Notes under the pieces: model-generated | What the model was told of the DNA's origin: nothing | The model's database searches: none | The model's input: only the letters and a program-made list of their open reading frames with translations | Program-made: the position numbers and the translations under genes | In this document: positions 1-8,743 of the stretch, one piece after another | Layout of the letters: every line of letters starts with the position of its first letter | How positions within the stretch are numbered: position 1 is the first letter of the stretch | Assembly: GCA_937949725.1 (NCBI GenBank) | Contig: CALECT010000109.1 | Coordinates: 1-60,578, forward strand | Direction of reading: 5' to 3' | Source of the DNA: an uncultured Pseudanabaenaceae cyanobacterium | Lineage (GTDB): Bacteria; Cyanobacteriota; Cyanobacteriia; PCC-9006; JAAUQQ01 | Length of the DNA stretch: 60,578 nt

Positions 1-330
1 GGGAGACTCGGGGTCTCCTCGTTCGCTCGGCTCCACTAAATCCTCTAGCGCTCGCTGAAGGTCTGGGTCATGATGTTCGAGTCTTTTACGACCGCCTCCA
101 GCACGCCGCTGACGACTGGGGGCCAAAGAGTCTGAATTGCGCAGCTCCTTGATTCCAGTCCTCACAGTGCGGTCCGATAATCCAGTTGCAGTGGCGACTG
201 CGATAATACCGCCTCGTCCCAAGGCGATGGCTTCGGTCGCTGCCCAACGACGACGACCCCGTTCGTCTAGGTCGTCAATCAACGCAAAGTATTTGAACCG
301 TAATCCTTCCACGACCTTGGCATCTGGCAT
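1..330 (-). CDS. ISAzo13-type transposase, N-terminal part (runs off window edge)
   Basis: An open frame on the minus strand starts at the ATG at 330-328 and runs without a stop to base 1, so about 110 N-terminal residues are visible. An in-frame TAG lies 36 bases upstream and no other start fits between them. The product begins MPDAKVVEGLRFKYFALIDD and continues LDERGRRRWAATEAIALGRG, then a helix-turn-helix-like TGLSDRTVRTGIKEL, GGGRKRL and LVEPSERGDPESP. This order of motifs is what I know from the N-terminus of ISAzo13-family transposases; the catalytic part lies outside the window. GGAGAG abuts the ATG. Assignment to ISAzo13 is from memory of the family. Confidence 0.75.
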   Translation of the reverse strand, partial: MPDAKVVEGLRFKYFALIDDLDERGRRRWAATEAIALGRGGIIAVATATGLSDRTVRTGIKELRNSDSLAPSRQRRAGGGRKRLEHHDPDLQRALEDLVEPSERGDPESP

Positions 331-399
331 CTCTCCAGGGTCGCAAATCCTTTGCTCCCATGTCTAGGCTAAAGCGGTAATTTAATTACGGACGAGTCC
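1..399 (-). mobile_element. End of an ISAzo13-type insertion sequence (5' end of transposase side)
   Basis: The transposase frame begins at 330 and the element end should lie shortly upstream. The stretch 378-399 contains an AT-rich block followed by the small palindrome GGACGAGTCC at 390-399, a plausible terminal repeat. The neighbouring ankyrin gene reads through normal ankyrin sequence up to about 399 and then stops within three codons, which suggests the boundary is there. The other end of the element is outside the window, so neither the inverted repeat nor a target duplication can be verified. Confidence 0.45.
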
Positions 400-918
400 T
401 AAGCTATGCAGCGCATTGCGCTGGTGATCATCCTGGGCGTTGACATCAATGCCTTTCTCTAGCAAGACATCGGTGGCTGAAGCAGGCATAAATGCTACTG
501 CATTGTGGAGCAGAGTGGCGTTGAATTCGCCTTGGCGTTGGTGAATGTCGGCCCCTTGGTCGATCATCATTTGAGTAACGGTTTGATCGTCCGATTTGAG
601 CGACCAGTAGAGTAGGTCATTCAATACCTCATCGGGGTAGTCCCGCTTTTGCAGCAGGGACTGGGCCTTGGCAGAGTTGCCGTCTTGCACGGCTATTTCC
701 AGCATTAAATTGGGCATGGCCATGGGGATGCCAATGATGATCAAGGCAGTGGTTAGGGCGAGGCCGATGAGCATGAACCAGCGATAGCGTCGCAGCAAGG
801 CCCAGGTTCTCTTGAGGTTGCCTAAGGCATAGAAGATTGCACCCAGGATGGCTAAGGCGATCGCCCCCATAAGGTAGGGACTATTCATTAGTTGTAAGAA
901 AAGCTTAATAACCTTCAT
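382..918 (-). CDS. Membrane-anchored ankyrin-repeat protein, C-terminally truncated
   Basis: 178 residues from the ATG at 918; a TTG 48 bases further upstream is possible but less likely. Two hydrophobic segments near the N-terminus (SPYLMGAIALAILGAIFYAL and WFMLIGLALTTALIIIGIPM) are separated by a basic loop, so the protein should be anchored in a membrane. The rest is an ankyrin array: LLQKRDYPDEVLNDLLYWSL, MMIDQGADIHQRQGEFNATL, and LLEKGIDVNAQDDHQRNALH. Ankyrin repeats bind other proteins. The last repeat breaks off after ALHSLGL and ends VRN-stop, where the putative IS end begins. It is therefore probably the 5' part of a longer, interrupted gene. Partner unknown. Confidence 0.7.
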   Translation of the reverse strand: MKVIKLFLQLMNSPYLMGAIALAILGAIFYALGNLKRTWALLRRYRWFMLIGLALTTALIIIGIPMAMPNLMLEIAVQDGNSAKAQSLLQKRDYPDEVLNDLLYWSLKSDDQTVTQMMIDQGADIHQRQGEFNATLLHNAVAFMPASATDVLLEKGIDVNAQDDHQRNALHSLGLVRN

Positions 919-1057
919 TCTTCGTGGAGTCTTGAAAATAGATCTACGAAGGAGTGGGATTCTCAAGATTTTCTCTTCGGTAATGAATTCTCCCTACCCC
1001 ATAAGGGCCCCTACAAAATCCTCCGGCAGCGGAATGGTCGAGCCGCCCGCTTTTAAT

Positions 1058-1160
1058 ACCAAATCCTAATAGCTGTCCCCCTAAACTCTCTGCGGGCTAA
1101 CAGCGGTTTGCCCCTACAGATAAACTTATGGGAATCGGGGGTCACCTAGCCGGATTTGGT
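1058..1160. repeat. MITE-like element with ACCAAATCC inverted ends
   Basis: A 103-bp stretch is bounded by perfect 9-bp inverted repeats, ACCAAATCC at 1058-1066 and GGATTTGGT at 1152-1160. It has internal GTTTGCCCCTACAG-like sequence of the sort I associate with short dispersed cyanobacterial repeats. It lies in the 556-bp gap between the truncated ankyrin gene and the TIR gene. No target duplication is clear. Nothing else in this gap is convincing. Confidence 0.5.
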
Positions 1161-1474
1161 GTAAGGCAAGGTTCCAGCCAAACAGAGCGTTAAGTGTCCC
1201 GGCGATCAGTGTCATGACTGCGGCGATCCACAATGACAGGCCCATCAACTGACAAAAGGCTTTTATCATCGGTTCAGGGGAACTAAGGAATCGGTGTTAT
1301 TTTTCCCCCGTGAGCCAATATGAAAACATCCTGAATCTAGACTGTTGACATTTTGATGATTGAGAGGCCCACCGTTTTTCTATATTTTTGGATGCTCAGT
1401 TTTTGATGCTGATATCACCTGTGTAGCCTGGCGGCCGTGATAATGTCACGTGCGTGTACTGATTGGTCTCTTCA

Positions 1475-4400
1475 CTACACCTGGTCTAATCCCAGCGCAT
1501 TGGCTCGCCATCGTCGGACGCTCATTACGTCGAAGCGTTGCCCTTCGAACTCAATTTGTCGGACCTGTTTCTTGCCGTTGTTCGTGACATCTTTCAGATG
1601 ATCACGAATCTCCATCCAGTGCACTTCGCCCTTTGAATTTCGAATGACGAGCATCACTGGAAAAGCCTGCTCCATCCAATATTGAGCCTGTCGCCAGGTG
1701 AATCCCTTGAAGATTTCGACTTTGTCTTTTTTGCGAATGTTTCGATGTGAGTCGCCAGACTTTAGTTGCAGATAGACCTTTTTCCCAGTTGCCTGCTGAT
1801 CGTCGTTTTTGAATTCGACTTCAGCGTCAATTCCCCAATCTGCGATCGGAGTCTCACGGCAGATCTGCCCAGCTAGTGAAACCGTTGAGATGACTTCCCC
1901 TACTAATGTGCGTTCTTTGCTTTCGCTGTCCAGTTCAAACTCAGCTTCTTCATCTAGTTCCCTAATGCGAGCAATGATGGAAGGGGCAGCAAATGCCTCT
2001 TCCATTGGATCCCAAAGTTTGACTCGCTTTTCACATTCGACGCAGATGATGCTCGCTTCGCGTCCTTTGCTGTTCAGTCGTCGCATTGCTGCTGCTCGAT
2101 TTTCCACGGGTTCTCCGCATTCACAAACCCAATGCCTTAGACGTGTCACACTTGCGCGATCCGTAGCCTTCTTGAGTAGATGCTCATGAACATATTTGCT
2201 GAAGGTCATCATCTCCCCAAGGCCTGTGGCGGGGTCAAAGTAAACTAATAATTCCGCTGCGCCTGCCGACTTTCGTTCTAGTTTTAACCCTAAATCTCGA
2301 CTGCCGATGGTCTGAAAGTCAGCTGCTCCATTCCAAAGTGCTTTCAGGGTAAAGGGGCTGGTGTGGTGCAGGCGAACGACTAGAGTTGCGTAAACATCAT
2401 CAAGGAAGCCTTCAAACTGGTAGCTAACTAGAACAGATGGGTGCTCAATTTTCTCGGGACGTTCGCGTCGAGCATAGCTGGGAAAGACCAGCAGTGCCCC
2501 AGTTTCGGTTTGTTCCCGAAGACAGATCCCGTTTTCGGCAAGCATGCGTTGCATTGCCAGTAAAATGATTCTTTCTTCCTCTTCTGGAAGTCGTTTTAAG
2601 TCCTTAGGGTAGTTCAAATCACCATCGAGAACCCGTCGCTCAACGATGCAACCTAGTTCGCGTTCGTCTTCCTGTAGCGTACGGATGACAGCCTGGGCGT
2701 AAGAGTTCACGAGTTCCGGTGCTAGCAAAATCCAACTGCCGAATGCTAGCTCCCAGACCACTCCTGGACCTGCTAGTAGCGTAATGACGGTTTTCAATTC
2801 GGCATCGGTAAATCTTTTGTCATCACCGCTCAGGCGCAACGAAAGTGCTTCACGAAGTTCGTTGAACCGCATCAGAATACGGCCTTCATCCTTCAATCGA
2901 ACAATCTCTTCTTTGAGTCGTCGGAACAATAGAGGAGATGAGCGTTTGGCAATGCTATCCCAATCAATGAGCTTACAAATCCACTCTTTTAATTCATCGC
3001 AACCAGTGTTCTCTTTCGCGCTGGTTTCTATGTACTTTGCGTAGCCATGGTCTTCCGCAAAACGCTCAATCTGTTTTTTACTGACTGGGCGAAGCTTGCC
3101 TGCATCGATTCGACCCGCCACTAACAACTTTTTGAAGTCGTCACTGGTTGAAGCTCGTTGGAGATCACGCTCCCATGTTGCCAGTGATTCGAGCAAGTCC
3201 TGTTTCTGCGGATCGAAGACCAGCGCGGCTACTTGTGTCTGATCCATATAAAGCTGGTGAATCAACCGCTGATCGGCCTGCCCGCCGAAATCCCACAGCC
3301 AGACCTCTCGCTCCACATTTGTCGCGATAGCATCCGGCCCCAGACCGTCCTCATCGCTGCGGTGGGAATCCCCCGCGACGTCGTCGCCCTCCGGCAGCGG
3401 AAGTTTCCACTGCGTGGCCCACGCTCCGACCGTGGAGTCGGTTTCTTTGTAATTGTTCAGAGCAAGCCGGTTCGAGAGCCCGGTTTTCCCCGCAGCACTG
3501 TTGCCTATCAACAGCACTTTGGCGTTAGTGTATTGGAATTGGGGTGGGGTGGGTGGTGATATTGTTGACGGCGCTTGTACGTCGGTGACAAACTCTGACA
3601 GATCCCACATTCGGATGACCCCGCTCTTATCACTCGAAATTGCGTGACGGCCGCTAACATCCCATGCGACACAAACGACAGAATTCGTGTGACCTTCGAA
3701 CACGCGTAGGCATTGGCCAGTCTCGACGTTCCACAACCGAATCGTCTTATCCGTGGAACCAGACAGCGCTAAGCGTGGATCATCCCCCCAGCGAACGCTG
3801 AAAATGGAACCTGTGTGACCTTCTAATGCCCGAAGGCACTTACCACTCTCGAAATCCCATAAGCGCAGCGTGTTGTCTTCGCCTCCCGACAGTATGCGGC
3901 TTTGATCAGTGTTAAACGTGATACTCCATACAGTACCCGAGTGGCCTTCGAGCACGTGCAATAACTGTCCCGTGTTGATATCCCACAGACGAATCTCACC
4001 ATACCAGCCACCAGAAACGGCGTGACGTTGATCTGGACTTAATGCGACTCTTGAAACCTGATGACTGTTCCCTATAAACACACGTAGGCAGTTCCCGGTC
4101 TTCAAATCCCACATCCGCAGAGACCTATCTTCCGAGCCGGAGATGATGCGCGTCTGATCGTCAAATAAAGCAACACTTCGGACTTTGACATCATGTCCCT
4201 TAAAGACTCGAATACAGCTTCCTGTTGCCACATCCCAAAGGCGAATGGTGTGATCACCTGAACTAGTCAGAACAAAATTTTGATCGAAACTCCACGCAAA
4301 ACATTCGACTTCACGTGTGTGTCCCTTAAACGTTCGAAGACACTGCCCGGATTTCAAGTCCCACAGTTGAGCAGTTTTGCTATTCAAGCCCTCGGAGGTG

Positions 4401-4933
4401 AATGCGAAATTTCTATCCGGACTGAACTCCATAGCCCATATGCTGTGGCCTTCCAGAGCCAACTGAACTGCTATCCTCGTGTCATCACTTCCATCCGCAA
4501 TTTGTGTTTCAGGCAGCTCCTCTACCGTTTTGCAGGCATTTAGCAGCTTCGTATATTCCCTCTCCGACTCGCTCGTCCTCCAATCGATATAGCTAAATTG
4601 CGCGAGTGATCCTTTGGTGGGTGTATCGTCGAGCCTGAGTGGAATGAACCGTCGGTTTTGGTTGAGAGGGTCTTTGAAGCGGAAAGTATGGCTCTCCAAC
4701 TGAGTCCAGTCTGAGCCGAACGCCTCAGCCGACATACAAAGCACCAGCACGCGGGAGTTCTCCAGTCCGTCCTCGACTTTCGCTGGGATACTGTCGCCTG
4801 GCCGGATCTCCCACTCATCCAACCAAACCCTCACCCCGTCCGACTTCAGCCGGTTCGCGAGGTCTTGCACCACATCCTTGTTCTGCGAACTGTGGCTGAG
4901 GAAGACGTCATATTTGAAATCAGTTTCCACCAT
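1475..4933 (-). CDS. TIR-WD40(x7)-Roc GTPase-C4 zinc-DUF4365 multidomain protein
   Basis: 1152 residues; ATG at 4933 preceded by GGGGAT. Domains in order: TIR at about 5-135 (YDVFLSHSSQNKD, then DEWEIRPGD with E42 at the position I expect for the NADase glutamate); seven WD40 repeats at about 155-447, each with GH and LWD or MWD signatures, enough for a closed propeller; a Roc/Ras-like GTPase at about 470-660 with Walker A GNSAAGKT (477-484), DFGGQ at 548-552, a degenerate G4 (GRID, 607-610) and TSAK (637-640); a COR-like winged-helix region at about 665-930; a C4 zinc motif (C937, C939, C964, C967); and DUF4365 at about 985-1147 with D1036 and QLK (1056-1058), a PD-(D/E)xK-like pattern. Family knowledge suggests a sensor propeller, a GTP switch, and NADase plus nuclease-like effectors. 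A defence or cell-death role is inference. It stands alone, without operon partners. Confidence 0.9.
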   Translation of the reverse strand: MVETDFKYDVFLSHSSQNKDVVQDLANRLKSDGVRVWLDEWEIRPGDSIPAKVEDGLENSRVLVLCMSAEAFGSDWTQLESHTFRFKDPLNQNRRFIPLRLDDTPTKGSLAQFSYIDWRTSESEREYTKLLNACKTVEELPETQIADGSDDTRIAVQLALEGHSIWAMEFSPDRNFAFTSEGLNSKTAQLWDLKSGQCLRTFKGHTREVECFAWSFDQNFVLTSSGDHTIRLWDVATGSCIRVFKGHDVKVRSVALFDDQTRIISGSEDRSLRMWDLKTGNCLRVFIGNSHQVSRVALSPDQRHAVSGGWYGEIRLWDINTGQLLHVLEGHSGTVWSITFNTDQSRILSGGEDNTLRLWDFESGKCLRALEGHTGSIFSVRWGDDPRLALSGSTDKTIRLWNVETGQCLRVFEGHTNSVVCVAWDVSGRHAISSDKSGVIRMWDLSEFVTDVQAPSTISPPTPPQFQYTNAKVLLIGNSAAGKTGLSNRLALNNYKETDSTVGAWATQWKLPLPEGDDVAGDSHRSDEDGLGPDAIATNVEREVWLWDFGGQADQRLIHQLYMDQTQVAALVFDPQKQDLLESLATWERDLQRASTSDDFKKLLVAGRIDAGKLRPVSKKQIERFAEDHGYAKYIETSAKENTGCDELKEWICKLIDWDSIAKRSSPLLFRRLKEEIVRLKDEGRILMRFNELREALSLRLSGDDKRFTDAELKTVITLLAGPGVVWELAFGSWILLAPELVNSYAQAVIRTLQEDERELGCIVERRVLDGDLNYPKDLKRLPEEEERIILLAMQRMLAENGICLREQTETGALLVFPSYARRERPEKIEHPSVLVSYQFEGFLDDVYATLVVRLHHTSPFTLKALWNGAADFQTIGSRDLGLKLERKSAGAAELLVYFDPATGLGEMMTFSKYVHEHLLKKATDRASVTRLRHWVCECGEPVENRAAAMRRLNSKGREASIICVECEKRVKLWDPMEEAFAAPSIIARIRELDEEAEFELDSESKERTLVGEVISTVSLAGQICRETPIADWGIDAEVEFKNDDQQATGKKVYLQLKSGDSHRNIRKKDKVEIFKGFTWRQAQYWMEQAFPVMLVIRNSKGEVHWMEIRDHLKDVTNNGKKQVRQIEFEGQRFDVMSVRRWRANALGLDQV

Positions 4934-4973
4934 CTATCCCCGTGGGATTTCCCCGGCCAGCAATCTATTCATT

Positions 4974-5032
4974 ATGCGGAATTTTGGGGGATGTTACTCC
5001 TAAATTAGAGAGGAGGAGTAATTTTTCCGCAT
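4974..5032. promoter_or_regulatory. Nested inverted repeat upstream of the TIR gene
   Basis: Two nested dyads share one centre. Outer arms are ATGCGGAA (4974-4981) and TTCCGCAT (5025-5032); inner arms are TTACTCCT (4994-5001) and AGGAGTAA (5014-5021). The block ends 41 bases before the TIR start codon, so it could be an operator or a 5'-leader structure. The rest of the 345-bp gap 4934-5278 shows nothing else I can name. Confidence 0.4.
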
Positions 5033-5278
5033 ATTCCTAGGAGTACATCAGAATAATTTTCGGGCTATCACGCAATCATAAACGCTCTAAAAGGCCTTCT
5101 GGCAAGAGTTTGAGAGACGATTCACCTCGAGCATGATGCTAATCGTACAGAGAAAACTTACCTTTAGTGGTTCCGTCGCTACATTCTGTTGTTGAGCACG
5201 CCACATCCTGAGGACATCAACTTGTCAGCAATTGAATCTTTCTGGCTAAACTTAGCAACTCAACTGCGAGTGGCCGCT

Positions 5279-7510
5279 TCAAGCCTGCATCACTGCCTTT
5301 TGTTGCGCAAGCAAGAACCTCGTTGCAGATTCGGCAGAGAGCGGCCGGCTAAACCAGTAGCCCTGGAGATAGCGACAGCCCCAGGATTGCAATAAGTCTC
5401 GCAATTCCTCCGTTTCCACCCCCTCCGCTACGACTCTCCGCTGAAGTCCTTTCCCCATCGCCAGCACCGCTTGCACAATCACCCCATCGCTATCATTGGT
5501 CATCAGGTCGCGAACAAATGACTGGTCTAGCTTCAGCGTGTCAAATGGCAACTGCTTGGCATAGCTTAAGGAGGAGTAGCCTGTACCAAAGTCATCCAAG
5601 GCGAGTTCGAGTCCTAACTGCTGCAGAGAGTCCAGGACGTCCTTGATAACATGTTCATTGCGCAGCGCTGCAGATTCCGTGATCTCTAGTTCTAGCCACC
5701 GGGGAGCCAGCCCTGTTTTATTCAGAACCCGCTGGATCATTTGAGGCAGGTTGGCTTGTGATAGCTGAAGGGGGGAGAGATTAACGCACATCTTTAATTG
5801 TTCAAAGCCCATTTTCTGCCAAGTTTTAGCCTGACGGCAGGCTTCGGTGAGCACCCATTCCCCTAGGGAGAAAATCAGGCCATTTTGCTCCGCGATCGCG
5901 ATGAATTCTTGGGGGGCAATATCGCCCAATGTAGGGTGCTGCCAGCGCAATAAGGCTTCCATATGGGTGATTTGCCCCGTGGCACTATCCAGCTGAGGTT
6001 GGTAATGGAGGCTCAACTCGTTACGGTCTAGAGCCTTATGTAGGGCACTTTCGATCGCAAACAATGCCTGTCCCTTCTGATCTAGTTGGGGATGGTAATG
6101 CTGATAGCCATTGCGCCCCTCTTCTTTGACCTCATAGAGCGCCATATCTGCCCGCTTGAGCAACTGTTCCGCTGAGGTTCCATCCTGGGGATATTGGGCA
6201 ATGCCGATGCTGACATTGATCCTTAACTGGTGCCCCTGGACTTCGAAGGGACGCTGGAGGATCGAGAGAATACGCCGCGCTGCTTGGGTGGCTCCATCGG
6301 TTTCGGCGAGGTTGCCTACAACCATGGTGAATTCGTCGCCTCCCCAACGAGCCATCAATTCACCGGGGCGACAAACGCGCTGGAGTCGCTGGACAAAGTG
6401 CTTGAGTAGTTCATCCCCAATGCTGTGACCCAAGCTATCGTTGATCACTTTGAAGCGGTCTAGATCAATGAACAGTACTGCCAGTTCAGACTGCTTTTCT
6501 GCGGCCTCTGCCAGCATTTCATCTAGGACATCGTTGAATTTGAAGCGATTGGCGATGCCGGTGAGGAAGTCATGATGAGCTTGGTAGCGAATTAGGATTT
6601 CGTTGCGTTGGCGCTCGGTGACGTCATGGAAGCTCCAGACTTGACCGACGATGTTGTTCCCGACGCGTTGTAGCTGGCTCTGATATTCCAGGCTGCGGCC
6701 ATTGGCGAGGGTAATGCTGGTGATGTGGGGCTCACGGAGACCTTTGGCTTCGGCGATCGCCTGGGCAACTGCGGTTTTGGTTGGATCTGCACAGTCCTGG
6801 GCAAATCGTTTCGCCATCAGATGTTTCCATAGCTCGGGGGAGCTTTGCAGCCACTGTTGCAGTAGGGGAATGATTTGTTCGCGATTGTTGTGCAAGCTTT
6901 CATTTGCATCGCTGTCATGGCTGCGCCTCAGCATTGTGTGAGCCCAAGATTCTGGTGCAAACAGATTGAGCAGCGCTTGGTTGAAATGGGTGATTTGACC
7001 ATCGCAGTCCAGGGCTAGAATTCCATCGACGGTGGCATCTAGAGTGGCTTGGAGCAGGGCATTATTCTTGTTACTGTCCTCGCTCGGTTCACCTGGTTGA
7101 GTTTTTGGAATCGTCCGTGGTCTATGGCCCTCTAAGGCTTCTTGCACGGTGAGTTGTAGTTCGGTGGCATCCCAGGAGGTCGTTAGATAGTTGTAACCCT
7201 GCAACTCTTGCTGGTGCATTGCGATAGCCTTGCCCAGCTGATTCTCCGTCAAGATCACAAGGCCTGCATGGGAGAAAGATTGTTGGACCTCTGTTAGTAG
7301 GCTTGCAGCGCATAAGTCAGGACGTAGCTGACCCATGATTACGATGGGGAGCTCACAATGCTTGGCTTGCAGGGCTTTCAGTCGCTCAGGGATGTTGTCG
7401 CTACTGGCCCATTCAATTTCATAGCGATCGCCCAGACTGTGATGCAGTTGTTGAACAAGGGGAGCGCTGGATTGCTCCTCATCGTCAATGTAGAGGATGA
7501 CGGATCTCAT
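5279..7510 (-). CDS. Pseudoreceiver-PAS-GGDEF-EAL cyclic-di-GMP enzyme
   Basis: 743 residues from an ATG at 7510. Residues 1-125 have a receiver fold start (VILYIDDEEQS), but the usual phosphoacceptor region reads LPIVIMGQLRPDL with no aspartate at the expected strand end, so the domain is probably not phosphorylated. A PAS domain follows (about 155-305, ending WSFHDVTERQ). The diguanylate cyclase domain carries an intact RWGGDEF near residue 390, with RPGE where the inhibitory RxxD site would be. The phosphodiesterase domain has MEALLRW near 517, CVNLSPLQL, ELEITESA, DDFGTGYSSL, KLDQSF and VAEGVE, all consistent with activity. It makes and/or degrades c-di-GMP in the cytoplasm; which activity dominates cannot be told. 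Monocistronic. Confidence 0.92.
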   Translation of the reverse strand: MRSVILYIDDEEQSSAPLVQQLHHSLGDRYEIEWASSDNIPERLKALQAKHCELPIVIMGQLRPDLCAASLLTEVQQSFSHAGLVILTENQLGKAIAMHQQELQGYNYLTTSWDATELQLTVQEALEGHRPRTIPKTQPGEPSEDSNKNNALLQATLDATVDGILALDCDGQITHFNQALLNLFAPESWAHTMLRRSHDSDANESLHNNREQIIPLLQQWLQSSPELWKHLMAKRFAQDCADPTKTAVAQAIAEAKGLREPHITSITLANGRSLEYQSQLQRVGNNIVGQVWSFHDVTERQRNEILIRYQAHHDFLTGIANRFKFNDVLDEMLAEAAEKQSELAVLFIDLDRFKVINDSLGHSIGDELLKHFVQRLQRVCRPGELMARWGGDEFTMVVGNLAETDGATQAARRILSILQRPFEVQGHQLRINVSIGIAQYPQDGTSAEQLLKRADMALYEVKEEGRNGYQHYHPQLDQKGQALFAIESALHKALDRNELSLHYQPQLDSATGQITHMEALLRWQHPTLGDIAPQEFIAIAEQNGLIFSLGEWVLTEACRQAKTWQKMGFEQLKMCVNLSPLQLSQANLPQMIQRVLNKTGLAPRWLELEITESAALRNEHVIKDVLDSLQQLGLELALDDFGTGYSSLSYAKQLPFDTLKLDQSFVRDLMTNDSDGVIVQAVLAMGKGLQRRVVAEGVETEELRDLLQSWGCRYLQGYWFSRPLSAESATRFLLAQQKAVMQA

Positions 7511-8743
7511 GGTAAATGCGTTGGGCTGGTGGCAAATCTGGTGGAAGTGAAGGCTCAGGCTATGACTGGAGAACCGTTAGTGATTCATGGACCTTGGCAG
7601 TCCTTAAATCACTTTGAGCAAGTGAGGGAATGAGCTGGCGCACTCCTGGGAAGTTGAACTTGAAATGGCAAGCCCATTTCAAGCTGTGTATATAGAGTTT
7701 GAAAATAAGTATTTGTCTGGAACTAGCCCGAAGACTTAGGGCTTAATTCCTCTACTGCCCAAGGCTCTAAGTAGGATAGGAATTTAAATTAGATATATTG
7801 ATGTTTATTTCAGGAATCGTTCAAATATTCTTTCGATTTTCAGCCCCTAAATAGGTTGAGTTGAATGTCAGGAAATATTGTCTTTTATAACCTGTTGGAA
7901 ATCTGTAGGCTTTGTAAGCCTACTCGTATTTATAATTCCCTAGTAAACGGGAGGATCCACAATGTAATTCTCCCGTTTACTAGGGAATCTTGTGCAATTT
8001 GCTCAAAATCCTTGAAGTTGAATGCTTTTGGTCCTGCGATTGCTTTAAATGTAAGATAATCTCTTCAAAACACTGTTTAAGGCAATTTTCTGGACGAACT
8101 GACAATGCAAATTGTGCTATCGAATACATTTGAGTTTGTTGGGCAATGAACTTACAGAGGCAGCCTGGCTTGTGGGCGTTTGAGGCTAGTTGCAGCCCTG
8201 TTGCCCCTTTGGCTGACAGGGCTATTTCGGTTTGGTGAGGCCGAGCCCGAGCAACTGCTGGGCTGCATCAGTCTGGTTTCAAGAAGTGATTGACTGAGTT
8301 GAGCGTAATCTGCGCTGTGAAAATGATGCACCTGGGGATTGCCAGGACTCACAACTGTTTTCGCCTGGGTAGGTTGATAGGTCTGGCAGGAGTCTAATTA
8401 CTGCTTTGGTATATTACTCTACCTAATCGGATCATGCCCTGATGTTGACACGAATATGATGAGCCGATTGGCTGCTTTTTTTTGAGGCATTTGTCAGCGA
8501 GATTCATTCGTAAACCCTTGCACTTCGAGACTTTCAAAGAGCTGGAGCGGTAGACGTGACGCTTTGGGACTCTCTGGGCTCACTTTGAGGGATCTGTGGG
8601 AAATCCGTGTATTTCTGTGGGCTTGCCTATGGCGGATGGCAAACGGAACGTGACGTTGTGCGACAGCCTAGGCCTGCCTCATTGCATTTTTAGCAGTTGA
8701 TTTGGAAGAATGGGAGGCGTTCGTTTGTTCTACTTTTGCTCCA
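7511..8743. other. 1.2-kb intergenic region with one long hairpin
   Basis: No convincing gene is present. Short open frames on either strand lack ribosome-binding sites and recognisable sequence. The only strong structure is the 19-bp perfect inverted repeat at 7935-7988, listed separately. The promoters for the divergent flanking genes must lie here, but I could not place them with confidence. Confidence 0.6.
7935..7988. repeat. Perfect 19-bp inverted repeat with 16-base loop
   Basis: The arm ATTCCCTAGTAAACGGGAG (7935-7953) is exactly complementary to CTCCCGTTTACTAGGGAAT (7970-7988). The loop is 16 bases. No T-run follows on either strand, so a plain intrinsic terminator is unlikely. No flanking gene reads into it. 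Confidence 0.85.

Noticed and set aside
1126..1269. 47-codon minus-strand frame with a hydrophobic product (MIKAFCQLMGLSLWIAAVMT...)
   Set aside because: Its 3' end lies inside the MITE-like repeat, the ribosome-binding site is weak and no relative comes to mind. It could be a remnant.
7865..8059. Plus-strand frame of 64 codons
   Set aside because: It runs through both arms of the long hairpin and has no sensible start signal.
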